Assembly (NCBI GenBank): GCA_024036415.1
Contig: JAMWET010000746.1
Location: 1 to 64,000, forward strand
Source: Prochilodus magdalenae
Lineage: Eukaryota > Chordata > Actinopteri > Characiformes > Prochilodontidae
Length of the DNA stretch: 64,000 nt
Reading direction: 5' to 3'
Part shown: piece by piece, positions 52,333 through 62,725 of the stretch
Layout: each line of letters opens with the position of its first letter
Position numbering within the stretch: the stretch's first letter is position 1
Translations under genes and position numbers: made by a program
The notes under the pieces: model-generated
The model's input: the letters and a program-made list of their open reading frames with translations, nothing else
What the model was told of the DNA's origin: nothing
Database searches by the model: none

Positions 52333-52532
52333 TAGGGTTGTCACCCGTCCCGTCAAATACGGAATGGTCCTTTATTTGGCAATTTACATGTTGAGTCCCA
52401 TAATAATCCACGACGCGATTTGTTCCGTATTTCTGTAAATGTCCAATACACACGTCTGTCACACACACACATGGACCCCACCGAAACCCACCCCCAGCCC
52501 TGTCCTTTCATTTCTGAAAGGTGGTTACCCTA
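52333..52532 (+). mobile_element. hAT-type MITE, copy 1 (~200 bp)
   Basis: Starts TAGGGTTGTCACC and ends GGTGGTTACCCTA, an inverted repeat with two mismatches. Flanks TGGACACC and CAGACACC agree at 6 of 8 positions, consistent with an old 8-bp target duplication. The interior (TCCCGTCAAATACGGAATGG, TTTATTTGGCAA, TTGTTCCGTATTTCTGTAAA) matches the reverse complement of the right part of the element at 57148. Confidence 0.7.
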
Positions 52533-52929
52533 CAGACACCACAACTTTCTGATGGTACGTTGCCCTCTATTTCCATTGACTATATCTTCAATAGATGGCA
52601 TCATCTTAGAAACTGCTCCTATTGACGAACCTCCCACTCACAATTCAGTCCATACTGTTCATCCTGAACTGGTATTCCAGACGATATAGGTATGAAGGAG
52701 CCTGTTGTAAACCCAGATGACACATATATTTATTTTAGCGTACGCCTGGAAGTATTTTTCTGTCACATGTCAGTTGGTGAAATAGAGTGCTTTCATTGTG
52801 AAATTGAAATGTCGAGAAGCAACAACAGCTCAGCCGCGAAGCAGCAGAACAGAGCAGGGCTGAAGGGTGTAAACGCCACATATCCTCTATTGCATCACTC
52901 AGTAGATTACAAACTTCCTCACAAAGACC

Positions 52930-53345
52930 AGAACAAGAACTGTGCATCAGAGCTTCACGAAATGTGCTTCCATGGCTGAATGCCTGCACCCAAGCCAAAG
53001 ATCACTGTGTGCAGTGCCTAGTCTAGACTGGAGTCATGTACAGCATGCCCCCACTGGACCCAGGAGCAGTGAAACTGTGTTCTCCTGAGTGATGAAACTC
53101 ACTTCACTGTCCTGCAGTCAGATGGAGGAGTCCGAGTTTGGGGGATGCCAGGGGAACCCAACCTGCCAAAATGCCAACAGTACAGTTCGGTGTGTGGAGC
53201 TGTTTTTCAGGGATTGGACTGCTAGCTCCAGTGAAGGGTGGTGTTATTGTTACAGCATACAAAGACCTTTAGACAATTATGGGCTTCCTTTGGGTCAGTA
53301 GTATCGGAAAGGCCCTTTCCTGTTCCAGCAGGACTGAGTCCCTGT
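52930..53345 (+). mobile_element. degraded Tc1/mariner-like transposon fragment (second family)
   Basis: The 53089-53345 stretch reads ESEFGGCQ-type transposase sequence in broken frames, then GGGCTG-like and TTTTTCAGGGATTGGACTGC, CCAGTGAAGGG, CAGCATACAAAGAC and CCTTTCCTGTTCCAGCA, phrases of a widespread fish Tc1-like transposase. It differs from copies A-C. No inverted-repeat ends found; frame broken by several stops. Confidence 0.65.
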
Positions 53346-53483
53346 GCCAGCTCCCTAGAGACATGGTTTGACAAGTCTGGTGTGGAGGAACTGCACTGAG
53401 GCCTGTGAGGTTTTAAACTTTCAGTTTTACAACAGGAGCACCCAGCATGCATCACGTTACTACCCTAGCACCCTCCAGCCCAA

Positions 53484-53496
53484 CACACACACACAG

Positions 53497-53530
<34 letters not shown>

Positions 53531-53625
53531 AGACACACACACAGACAGACACAGACACACACACAGACAGACACAGACACACACACACACAGACACAGAC
53601 ACACACACAGACAGACACACACACA

Positions 53626-53675
<50 letters not shown>

Positions 53676-53878
53676 GACACACACACACACACACACAGAC
53701 ACAGACACACACACACACACACAGACAGACACACAGACACACACACACAGACACAGACAGACACACAGACACACACACAGACAGACAGACACACACACAG
53801 ACACACACACACACACACACACAGACAGACAGACACACACTCAGACACACAGACAGACACACACACACAGACACACAG
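53484..53878 (+). repeat. CA/CAGA microsatellite, ~395 bp
   Basis: Long uninterrupted mixture of (CA)n with CAGA units. Six overlapping frames up to 184 codons (His-Thr or Cys-Val repeats) are artefacts. Confidence 0.97.
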
Positions 53879-54192
53879 AAGGACTATTATTCCTGTATAA
53901 TGATGAGTGGATGGAGTGCTAACACAGACAGGCAGTTCAGGGGTTAAGATGAACACACCGGCATGTGTTTCTTCTACTGCTTCTGTTTCTCAGCTCTTGC
54001 ACCACCAGCTGCCCATGAAACAGCGCGAGGACGAAACTGCAGTCGTATCGTTTGTGAAATCGGGGCTCGTGCTGCTGTCAGACAGGTTTCAGAAAACGTG
54101 CTAAGTCACCAAGACTGTTCTAGAAGTCTCCATCGTGATGGTGCGCTGAAACGTTAAGCTGAACTAGGCTACTTACTTATTTGGAATTTTTC

Positions 54193-55090
54193 GTTCCACC
54201 TTAAATGGCGCCAGATTGTACCTGCTTCACTATTTAAGGTGGAACGGAGAATTTGATGCACCATCTAGCTAGGTTTCGGGAGAAGGGGCGGGGGATGGCT
54301 CAGGTACGCGCCAGAATGTAAATACGGCCCCATTCTAGGTAGAAGAAGCTTGATTTCAGGAGGAGGGTGGGGAATTGGCTCAGGTACACCCCATAATGTG
54401 TCTTTCGCACCATTTAAGGTGGAATGGTGAATTCGAATGAAGGAAAGCTCGATTTCAGGAGGAGGGGATAGAAATTGGCCCGCGTCGCGCCAGAATGTAA
54501 CTGCTACACCATTTAAGGTGGAACGGGGAATTCGAAATAGGAGAAGCATAATTTTAAGATGGGTGAAAGTGCGACTGTGTTAGGTACGTGCCATACTATA
54601 TAGGCCAGGCTATTTAAGGTGGAACAGAGTATTTGAAATAGAGAAGCTTGATTTCATGACGAGTAAAAGGGTGAATGCTTTAAGTACATGCCATAATGTA
54701 TAGGCCACACTATTTAAGGTGGAACGGATAAGTCGATGTAAGAGAAGCTTGGTTTCAAAAGAAGAGGTTGGGGGACTGGCTCAGGTACGCGCCACAATGT
54801 AACTGCAGCACCATTTAAGGTGGAACAGAGAATTAGAATGAAGAACTGCTCGAATTCGGGAGGGGGAATGGGAAATTGGCTCATGTCGTGCCCGAATGTA
54901 ACAGCAGCCGATTTAAGGTGGACAGGAATATTCGAACCAGGATATGCTTGACTGCAGGATGAGGGGTTGGGGATTGGCTCAGGTACGCGCCATAATTTAA
55001 CTGCTGCACCATTTAAGGTGGACGGGAGCACTCGACGGGCGAGAGGCTTGATTTCAGGAAGGTTGGGGGCGGGTTGGTTCACGTCTGCCT
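54193..55090 (+). repeat. ~100-bp tandem array, about nine units
   Basis: The anchor ATTTAAGGTGGA recurs at 54232, (54332 degenerate), 54412, 54511, 54612, 54712, 54813, 54911 and 55011; spacing is 98-101 bases except one interval of 80. Each unit carries AGAAGCTTGATTTCAGGA, GGGGATTGGCTCAGGTACG and CGCCATAATGTAACTGCTGC in order. The first copy is preceded by the inverted anchor GTTCCACCTTAAAT (54193-54206), giving a 53-bp hairpin like the one at 7995. The array ends about 185 bases before the RING gene start. Minus frames at 54265-54549 and 54714-55226 translate the repeat and are rejected as genes. Confidence 0.9.
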
Positions 55091-55274
55091 CCCACCTTGA
55101 AACGACACACCGTTCGTGCGCTGATTTCAGATGACCCACTCGCAGCAGCGCACTTAGACCGGTTGGCTTCGGGAGCCTGAGAGAGGGTCCACCATGCTCG
55201 GATGCCATCGCGCGTTGAGGCAGCATGAAGGAGGATGCGACTGCGCGGGGGCTTTGCCATGAGAGGCAAACGGC

Positions 55275-55348
55275 ATGGACATGTTTTGGAGAATTATTGC
55301 AGCGCTGAGCTTCGGCTGTTGTAAAACCACTCCGTCGTCATCTCAGAG
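55275..55348 (+). CDS. RING-finger protein gene, exon 1 (residues 1-24 plus split codon 25)
   Basis: The ATG at 55275 has G at -3 and G at +4, a good initiation context. Encoded MDMFWRIIAALSFGCC then KTTPSSSQ, a short hydrophobic segment (residues 4-14) ending in C15-C16, which could be lipid-modified or act as a membrane-proximal anchor (inference). The donor is CAGAG|GTGAGT; the two remaining bases AG join A at 61455 to give R25, so frame and phase fit exon 2 exactly. Two upstream ATGs (55225 and 55235) start overlapping out-of-frame frames. Chosen because it is the only ATG-led frame here that reaches a good donor in the right phase. No TATA box seen; the ~100-bp array lies just upstream. 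Confidence 0.72.
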
Positions 55349-57147
55349 GTGAGTAACCAGACCTCACCTTCATCATACCAACTCATCTGGAAACCGGGCT
55401 TCTTCACAGCCTCGTCTCCATTTCCCCCAGTTTCCTATAACTGAAGAACATTGTTCCGTAGCTGGATAGGGTAGCTGGATAAACATAGTATGATCGCTTT
55501 AAATGCATAATAAACCCATTAATTCTGCATAATATTCCAAATATACTCGTTTCTCTCGTTTAAATGACTTAGAAACGCTCTCAGGCGCAAGAGTGACTCA
55601 TGTTATATGTTGCGCATCATTTCTGTTATGTTATGCGCACGGTTCGTTCTTCCTGGCCGACAGAGGCGCTGTTGAGCGAAATGCCGTGTGCGCATGCGTA
55701 AGGCTAAGTTTAGCAAGATTGAACTTCACCAGATTGTATAGAAATAACCGTCAAAATGTGTTGCCGAGATGTCTACTGAAGTTAGCATGCTAATCAGCTA
55801 ACCCCAGCCAGAGACGTTATCTGATTGATAAATATATAGCCAAGACGTGAATAGTCATTTCCGGCCCCAATATGTCCACAAAACCAGTGACAACCACAGT
55901 CGCCTTTTTATTATTATTTAATATTTTTTATTATACCATTTTGGGCTAAAAGGGCCTAAATTCTTTCCACTCCAATCTGCTTATTAACACATCCAGGTCT
56001 AAACTTGTACTGAGCTGTCTGAGGCTCTGTCTTTTTGTCGCAGTGCTGTGTTTCTTGTGTACTGAGTCCAAAAACTACTCAATTTTCCTTCTACCCATTT
56101 CCTTGTGATAAGGGAGACAATAAAATGGGTTACAGTTCTTAACAAAAAATTAGGATTATGGACACCAGGCTCTAATGCTAGTTAACTTGCTAATCTAGCT
56201 AACTTTCACGCCCAAAGGCAAACAGCAAACTCACTCATTGCGGAGCTCCTTGCTATAAACTATTCGTTTTCATGGGTGTTTCTTGCTATGAAAACACACA
56301 TCTTCATGTTCCAGTTGTTCGTGAGCTGCCCAGCTTAACAACAAAGATAACTAACTTAACTTTAGCCTTAGCTAGCTACCTCTATCCTAGCTAGCTAGCC
56401 TTAGCTTTGCCTTAGTTAGATAGCTAGCTAGGTACCTTTGTCAGGCCTCGTTTTGCCGCCATCATGAGAAATGAAACATGAAGATGTAGATTCAAAGCTA
56501 AAAACCTACAGTCTATATCAAGGGTGTCTGCAGAGGGTCAGTCGGATGTTTGCCAGTGGCTGCTAACGTTAGCTAGCTAGCTAACATCGGAACCCACCAG
56601 CATCAGTCATTTGTTTTAGTTATATAAGAATTGTAACGCACCATATCAACTGCAGTTATAGCATAAAATATGTTTTTTAAACTTTACCCTGACTCTGTTT
56701 AGAGTGTTTGATATGGAGTCACTGTAGCACTGAAACAAACCAGTCCAAGACGAGAAGATGGGAAGTAGCACTGCCCTGGTATTCTAACCTTCTGTCCATC
56801 GTGTTGAAGGTCATGCTCCCAGTTAGGTCATTTTGGGACAGTGGTACGTGATTGCTGTCACCCGCTCCAAGCAAGAAACCCTGTTCAGCAGCGAAAAAGT
56901 TGTATAAATATTAATATAGCAGGGCTGTGACAAACAGTTATTTTGATGGTCAAATAATCGATCAATCTTATCATTCAACCACATTATGAAAATTTACTGA
57001 ACTCACCTGTGGCCAGGTAAGGTCAGTTATATAAACTGTACTGCCGACAACTGTCTTTTTCCCCAGACTTCAGTGGGAAAAACTCCCACACATTAGAGGA
57101 GTTTGTTCTTGAGACTGTCATTGCGATTTTGTTAACTCTCCAGTAAG

Positions 57148-57444
57148 TAGGGTTGCCAGTATTCGATCTGATATTGGTGGGGGGCTGGGGAGTGTTGTTT
57201 GGGGGAGAGTGTGATCAATCATGTGTGTTTGTCGGACACTTACAGTAATACGGAACAAAGCGCGTCCCGTATTTGAGTCCGTTGTGGGGGAGGGGAGATT
57301 GTGATCATTCATGTGTGTATGACTTGTATTTCGAACATTTACGGAAATACGGAACAAATTGCGTCCCGTATTGAAAACAGGACGCAACATTTACTTGCCA
57401 AATAAGGGAGGATTCCATATTTTACGGGACGGATGGCAAGCCTA
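57148..57444 (-). mobile_element. hAT-type MITE, copy 2 (~297 bp)
   Basis: Ends TAGGGTTGCCAG and, reverse complement of the right end, TAGGCTTGCCATC are inverted repeats. Flanks CCAGTAAG (57140-57147) and GCAGTAAG (57445-57452) match at 7 of 8 bases, an 8-bp target duplication as expected for hAT insertions. The interior has two near-copies of GTGATCA-TCATGTGTGT with TACGGAACAAA--GCGTCCCG, and its right part is the reverse complement of the element at 52333. Confidence 0.8.
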
Positions 57445-59414
57445 GCAGTAAGTGGTAGCATCAAAACATTTCTAGCCAGCACGAGTAACACATGACTATT
57501 TACTCACCAGATTAGCTGCCAACTAATTTGGTCATCGATTTTAGTCGACCAAGTTGATTAATAACTGGACCCCCTATCCTGTCATGGCAGTTCTGCACTG
57601 GGTGGAAACTGAATGGCATTTCGGATACTATTGGAACCTGTGGTAACCAATATGTTCCAAAGCCAACACATGCCACTGTGTGTGCAACTTCCCTCCAATT
57701 GTCACTGCTTCCTGTGTATTATGAGGTCATGAACAGGTCCTGTTCCTTTGCCTGTTTGTTTGGTTCGCTTAGACCCAGAGTTCCTAAATGAGCATGCTAT
57801 CAACTATAGAACGTCAGAAGTATTATCCAAGTAGCCATAGTGTTGGTCCGCTCAGAGTGGCCCCTTTTCCGACTGGGGGCTATTATTGTTATTATTATAA
57901 CAAGGGTACTTGACTACTGCCACTCTAGCACTCTGAAAATATGACCACGACACATTGGCTAGCAGTAGCTACAATATCAGAACTTCAGAACATGTTTATA
58001 TGATATTAACTTTGGTGTTATATTAAACATCCAGCAGCTTGACTGACAGTTTTCTGTCCACCACAATGAACAAACGCTCAGACAGACTGATGAACGATTG
58101 ACCTAAGCACCGGATGACGCAGCATGCCAATGAAAAAATGAACAGACCTGCAAACAGACAAAGCAACACTTGAATGTAGCAACAGACAAACAAACAATGT
58201 ACGTGTAAAGATAAATGTATGACGGTGGTCTAGCTTGCTAGCTGTGGCTTATCCTGTGTTACCCTTAGTTTCTCTGTTTTGTGTGGGAGAGAGACGTCAG
58301 CCTTGTGATTGGTTAGGAAACGCTTTCAGTGACTGGACTCAAGATTAAGACTGCCCAGTTTACATAGAGTGGAGCAATATGGTTAAATGTACTGGTCATT
58401 TATTGGTCATTGGAACATTACTCAAAGGCTACACATGAAAATTGAGATTTAGGTTCCCTGAGCCTTTACGACTTTTTTGCCAGTTCTGCAGCACTGTGTT
58501 GTGCTGATGTGCAAGTCAGATTACACGACTCTGGGTTTTCACATCAATCACTGAGGAGGCACAAGGTCGATGGGCTTCATCCGCCTCACACACTGCCTGC
58601 TGACATGGTCATTTTCTGCGCTGACCTTATGGAGAACTGTTCAACCACCCAGTCGGAGGCACAGACAGACTTGCAGGTGCCTACCCCATCCACAGGAAGT
58701 GCTTCAGATAATAGGCTACTGCAAGGTCACAGGTCATTGTGATTTTCCAGTGACAGACTTCAATCGTTCTACTGTTGAACTTGTCTAATCTGGACCCAGA
58801 TGGATTATTACAAAACTAGCCAAGATTATTTTAGATAGCAGATAGTTTTCCTCCTATCCTACAAAGCGGCCCAGCTGGGAAGTCACATCGTGCCGGCCAC
58901 CACACCTTTTTCAAATGGTTGAAGCATCACCAGAGATCTCCTGCTAATGCTTTTACCAGAGTTTCCCAACTACCAACTACCAAACCCCTGAAGTAGGTGG
59001 TGGCACCACACAGGAGCACATCCCCTCATCCTCAGAGCTGCAACCTGTACTGCCTATGTACTGCCAGACCACTATACCCAATGCTGTTAGTGGCTACATA
59101 GAGATCTGTTGTTCTCAGCTGTAAGGCCTTGTGTAGCTTCCACGTTAAGAGCATCCTCAGTAATCTCTGCAATAGCTTAATCAGAACCACAGCTGATGGA
59201 CTGATCCGACAGCACGTGAGCTTGTTGGGTGTGCAGGCTATGCACATTAGTTGATAGAAAATGTTCTGACTTGCCTGCAGCTTTGCACCACGTCTGGTAT
59301 TATATTGCATCGGAGTGTCGCTCATTCTGCAGTACAGCTATATCGGGCAGTGGACAGTGCTGACGGGTGTCGAAAGGGATGTCTGTGTGGCCACAACTAG
59401 GTCATCCTCCTGCA

Positions 59415-59904
59415 GAAACTGAAACACCTGTCATTTTAGTGTGGGAGGTCTCATGGCTAAATTGGACCAGCCTGGTGGCCAGTCTTCATTAACTGCACAT
59501 TGCACCAGTAAGAGCAGAGTGTGAAGGTTCAGTTAGCAGGTAAGAGCACAGTTCTGCTCAAAATACTGCAATGCCCACAGCATTATGGGTGACATACCAG
59601 AGTTCAAAAGAGGACAAACTGTTGGTGCACGTCTTGCTGGCGCATCTGTGACCAAGACAGCAAGTTTTCCAGGGTAATGTCAGCATACCACCAAGAAGGA
59701 CGAACCTCCACCAGCATCACGTAGTGACCTGGCCACTATCCTGCAAGAAGAATGGCTTAAACTCCCTCTGACCACTGTGCAGGACGCAGTATATGTCATT
59801 CCCAAGACCAACTGACGCTGTATAGGCTGCAAAAGGAGGCCCTACACCATACTAATAAATGATTGTGGTCTAAAACCAGGTGTTTCAGTTTCATTGTCCA
59901 ACCC

Positions 59905-59909
<5 letters not shown>
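59415..59909 (+). mobile_element. internally deleted Tc1-like element (~495 bp)
   Basis: Left AAACTGAAACACCTG and right AGGTGTTTCAGTTT are the inner parts of an inverted repeat; the right end finishes CATTGTCCAACCCCTGTA, and the outermost part of the left repeat is lost. The left half (CAGAGTTCAAAAGAGGACAA, GTTGGTGCACGTCTTGCTGG) corresponds to the transposase N-terminus, and the right half (GTAGTGACCTGGCCACTATC, CTGCAAGAAGAATGGCTTAA) to its C-terminus. The central catalytic part is missing at a junction near 59704, with a smaller loss near 59664. Sits inside the RING gene intron; cannot encode transposase. Confidence 0.85.

Positions 59910-59946
<37 letters not shown>
59908..59946. repeat. 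(TA)n microsatellite
   Basis: TA run starting at the end of the Tc1-like element, where a TA target is expected. Confidence 0.95.
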
Positions 59947-59951
<5 letters not shown>

Positions 59952-61454
59952 AGGTTTACTGATAAATCTTCAGCTTTATGTTTCTGGTTTGTTCAATAAT
60001 GACTATATTTTAAATCATATGATTTTAAAGGGTATAATAAAATATTGAAACAGGGGAGTATCGCAATGTTACGGTTTGTGATACTGTATCGATTCTCAAT
60101 TTTTTAAATTTATTTTGTAATTAATAGTTCATTGTAAACAGTCAGTGGTTCACTTTGTGTCGTGTTTAAAACCCGCAACCACTAAATAACAGTGTTGTTA
60201 TTTACTTTCGGTCTTAAGCTCTTCCACTCCACTGCAAACAAGTTACATAAAAAGGCACACCGCTAACGTTAGCATTAGCAAACCTAAGCATCATTTATCA
60301 TGATGGGTATTGTATCACCAGGTTCCTAAACATGTACCGTCCTACTGAACACAGTGTATGGCTGCTGGAAACACGGGGGTGAGCTGCCATTTGGCCTTCT
60401 ACTTTTTATTTGAGTTCAAGTGCCTTCTTCTGGTTCTTTTGTTTTGTGGTGGGAATTGAGGCTTTACCAACAAGCGACTCGGCTTTTTGACTTTCCCCAT
60501 AAACGCACACTAAGCTGTCTCCTTTAGTTTTCTCCCAGTAAAGCGTCTTTATTGATGCCAGGACTTTGGCAGAACCCGCCGTTTGATAAGACATGCCATT
60601 ATAGGTGTGGCTGTATGTACGACCAAAAATGTCCTCAGCCTCTTTTCCAGGCCCGAACGGTTCTGAGCACCATTCCGATGGCTTTTCGACACAGACACAG
60701 TTAGGCTTCAGTCTAAGCACTGTTAAATCAGGAGAGATTGTTAGCATTAGCTTAGCTAGCATGCTGCCTGCTTAGCACACCACAGCACAGATTTGATTCT
60801 GACTGACACAAGCTTCACTGACACGAGTTTAGATGATAAAGGCTCAACTCTGAGAAGTCTCAGTAACGTATGCCCTGGTATTTCCTGGTTATGATATAGC
60901 TGCTGAGCAGGTGGAAAACAAACGGCTACAGGTCTCATGAGTCTGCACCAGTCTGGAACAGTGCAGCATGGCCCACAACAGTAGAAATGAGGCCTTAGTG
61001 AGTGGCCTCGATGTCAGTGAACGCATTTCGTCATTTTAAATGTCAGCTGTGATTTTACTAGCACACTTTAGGCTTTTGTTGATTTCATTTTTTGCCCCAT
61101 CAGTTCAAGAGGTGTCGCACAATTTCTGGCACACTGACTCAATACACTGACAAATATGATAGCTCAGCAAATGTCTATCAGTAGGCTGCAGAGACCTCAT
61201 AACAATGTTCCTACTCATTCTTGCCAGTTGACACTTTCTGGGTCCCCCTTTTGCTAAAATACGAAGGTGCCATTACTTTTGCACAGGACAATGTTTATGT
61301 TCTATGTTCTAGATTACTCTAATGTCGTATCCAGTGAGTTCCTTCATCAACAGCACCACATCAGGAACATCCACTGGGCTTCCCTGGTGGTCACCAAAAT
61401 GCGTTAAAGCAGGGTTGGCTTTGTAGGTCTAATGGCCGTTTTCCTCTTCCTCAG

Positions 61455-61809
61455 ATCCTCCAAGAAGCTGGGCTCCAGCCAGGCAGCGAGCATGGAGAGC
61501 AGCTCACTGACCGGCAGCCTGTCTCTTGCCTCCGACGTGCCGCACTGCCAGTGCTGCATCTCGTACGAGGCCCGACTCAAGCGCCTCTCCTGCGGCCACC
61601 TGTATTGCGACCCCTGCACGGATCAAATAGTCAACCTGGCCTTCGAAGACATCGAGGGCCTGGCTGAGTACCCCTGCCCCGTGTGCAAGTCCCTCCGCCA
61701 CGTCGGTGGCCTGCACAGCTTCCCGGCCAGTAACTTCGCTCCGTACTGTTCCCCTTTCGGAAGCCAGAAACAGCGACTGGTGGAGGAGAAAGGAGGCCAG
61801 TGGGACTGA
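61455..61809 (+). CDS. RING-finger protein gene, exon 2 (residues 25-142, C3HC4 RING)
   Basis: Acceptor TTCCTCTTCCTCAG|ATCC after a long pyrimidine tract. Encodes a Ser-rich linker (26-51), then a full C3HC4 RING: C56-x2-C59-x11-C71-x-H73-x2-C76-x2-C79-x19-C99-x2-C102 (CGHLYCDPC and CPVC), then a 40-residue tail ending GGQWD and TGA. RING domains bind two zinc ions and usually recruit E2 ubiquitin-conjugating enzymes, so a small E3 ligase or scaffold is likely; substrate unknown. GC-rich with codon use unlike the AT-rich surroundings. The ATG at 61432 lies in the same frame but before the acceptor, inside the intron. A predicted product of 142 residues; I do not recognise the family or a symbol. 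It could also start at a different, unseen first exon. Confidence 0.85.
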
Positions 61810-62619
61810 TTGACTCGGGAGGAGTGAGGAAGATGGTCTGTCAGGGAGCCTCAGTGAACTGCTTCAACTGAACGCCGTAGCTTTCATCAGGGTTCTGCGT
61901 CCGTCGTCCGTGTAGAAGCGGAACTGAAAATAGCCAACTCGTTTATTAAGTCACATCATCGAGAGGTAATGATTTAATGAGGGCTGGTTATTGTTGTGTT
62001 GTACTCATGGACAAATGTGATCTAGTCTAGAAAGCGTTCAGCTGTACTGCATCTCCTGTTTGGCGTCGCTGCTTACCGTACGGAAGGCGTAAAGAGCCAT
62101 AGATCCAGGTTTACTTTGTTTATTCGTCCATGACGTTATTTTCAGAGCTGTTAATATCGTTATTAATATAATACCCCCGTAATCAATGTCATCTTGATAA
62201 GACGATGTCCGGTATGGTAATGAGGGTAACATCTTGTGGAAACATCTTTCATTTTGCACTGAGAGTGTTCTAAAGAGATAACAAGACTAAATATCCAGAA
62301 CCCTTTAAGACCTCCGTGCGGTTGTGACTGCGGATGCACTGATATGTGAATTCCGGGAAAGCCTCTATTCAGTATGCTCAATTCCTGCAGCTGTCCATGC
62401 TGGTATCCAGGCCCTAGTCAAGGACGTTCCTGTTCAGCAGTGGCCACCAAACCTGGCCCTGAAGATCTACCATCCTGCAGAGTCTAGGTCCAACCGCTCT
62501 GGCTACTTCCTCGACTGGCTGGGTAAGAGGCACTAGCATTAGGTAGGTGAGGAGGGGCAGTTTGAGATGTAGGTTGGAACTACACTCATTGCTGGACGGT
62601 AGATCTCCAGCACCACAGA

Positions 62620-62725
62620 AAAGCCATCCATCCATCCATCCATCCATCTTTTAGGCTGCTTATCCCTCTGGGGTGCAGAGGGGTGCTGCAGCCTATCCCA
62701 GCGCTCACTGAGCAGGAGTCGGGAG
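62620..62725 (+). repeat. (CATC)n plus interspersed-repeat tail
   Basis: (CATC)n at 62624-62648 is followed by TTTTAGGCTGCTTATCCCTC and CAGCCTATCCCAGCGCTCAC, a phrase widespread in fish genomes next to CATC runs. Confidence 0.7.

Larger units (their letters stand above)
43621..55224. other. intergenic region between sv2a and the RING gene
   Basis: The two genes face away from each other across about 11.6 kb that I find free of genes. It is filled with mobile-element remnants (44555, 45254, 46465, 50315, 52333, 52930), microsatellites (51643, 53484) and the 100-bp array (54193-55090). The stretch 47400-50000 holds no clear feature except a 19-bp tandem duplication near 47894-47931 and a transposon-like phrase near 48470-48550. 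Confidence 0.6.
55349..61454. other. intron of the RING gene (6.1 kb)
   Basis: Contains a hAT-type MITE (57148), an internally deleted Tc1-like element (59415), a TA microsatellite (59908) and runs of TAGCTAGCTA/GCTAACGTTAGC (56340-56600, 60260-60275), a motif common in fish DNA. The stretches 57460-59400 and 60050-61430 show no clear feature; frames such as 58509-58742 and 60406-60762 resemble no family I know. Confidence 0.65.

Noticed and set aside
53368..53956. Five overlapping frames of 126-184 codons on both strands
   Set aside because: They are translations of the CA/CAGA microsatellite in different frames (His-Thr or Cys-Val repeats).
54193..55090. Regularly spaced repeat resembling a CRISPR array
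   Set aside because: Whole ~100-bp units are repeated, there are no unique spacers, and the sequence is eukaryotic.
54265..55269. Minus-strand frames of 94, 170 and 71 codons
   Set aside because: They translate the ~100-bp tandem array; the period is not a multiple of three, so no protein repeat is maintained.
56340..60275. Clusters of TAGCTAGCTA and GCTAACGTTAGC palindromes
   Set aside because: Such palindromic words are very common in fish DNA; without statistics I cannot call them sites.
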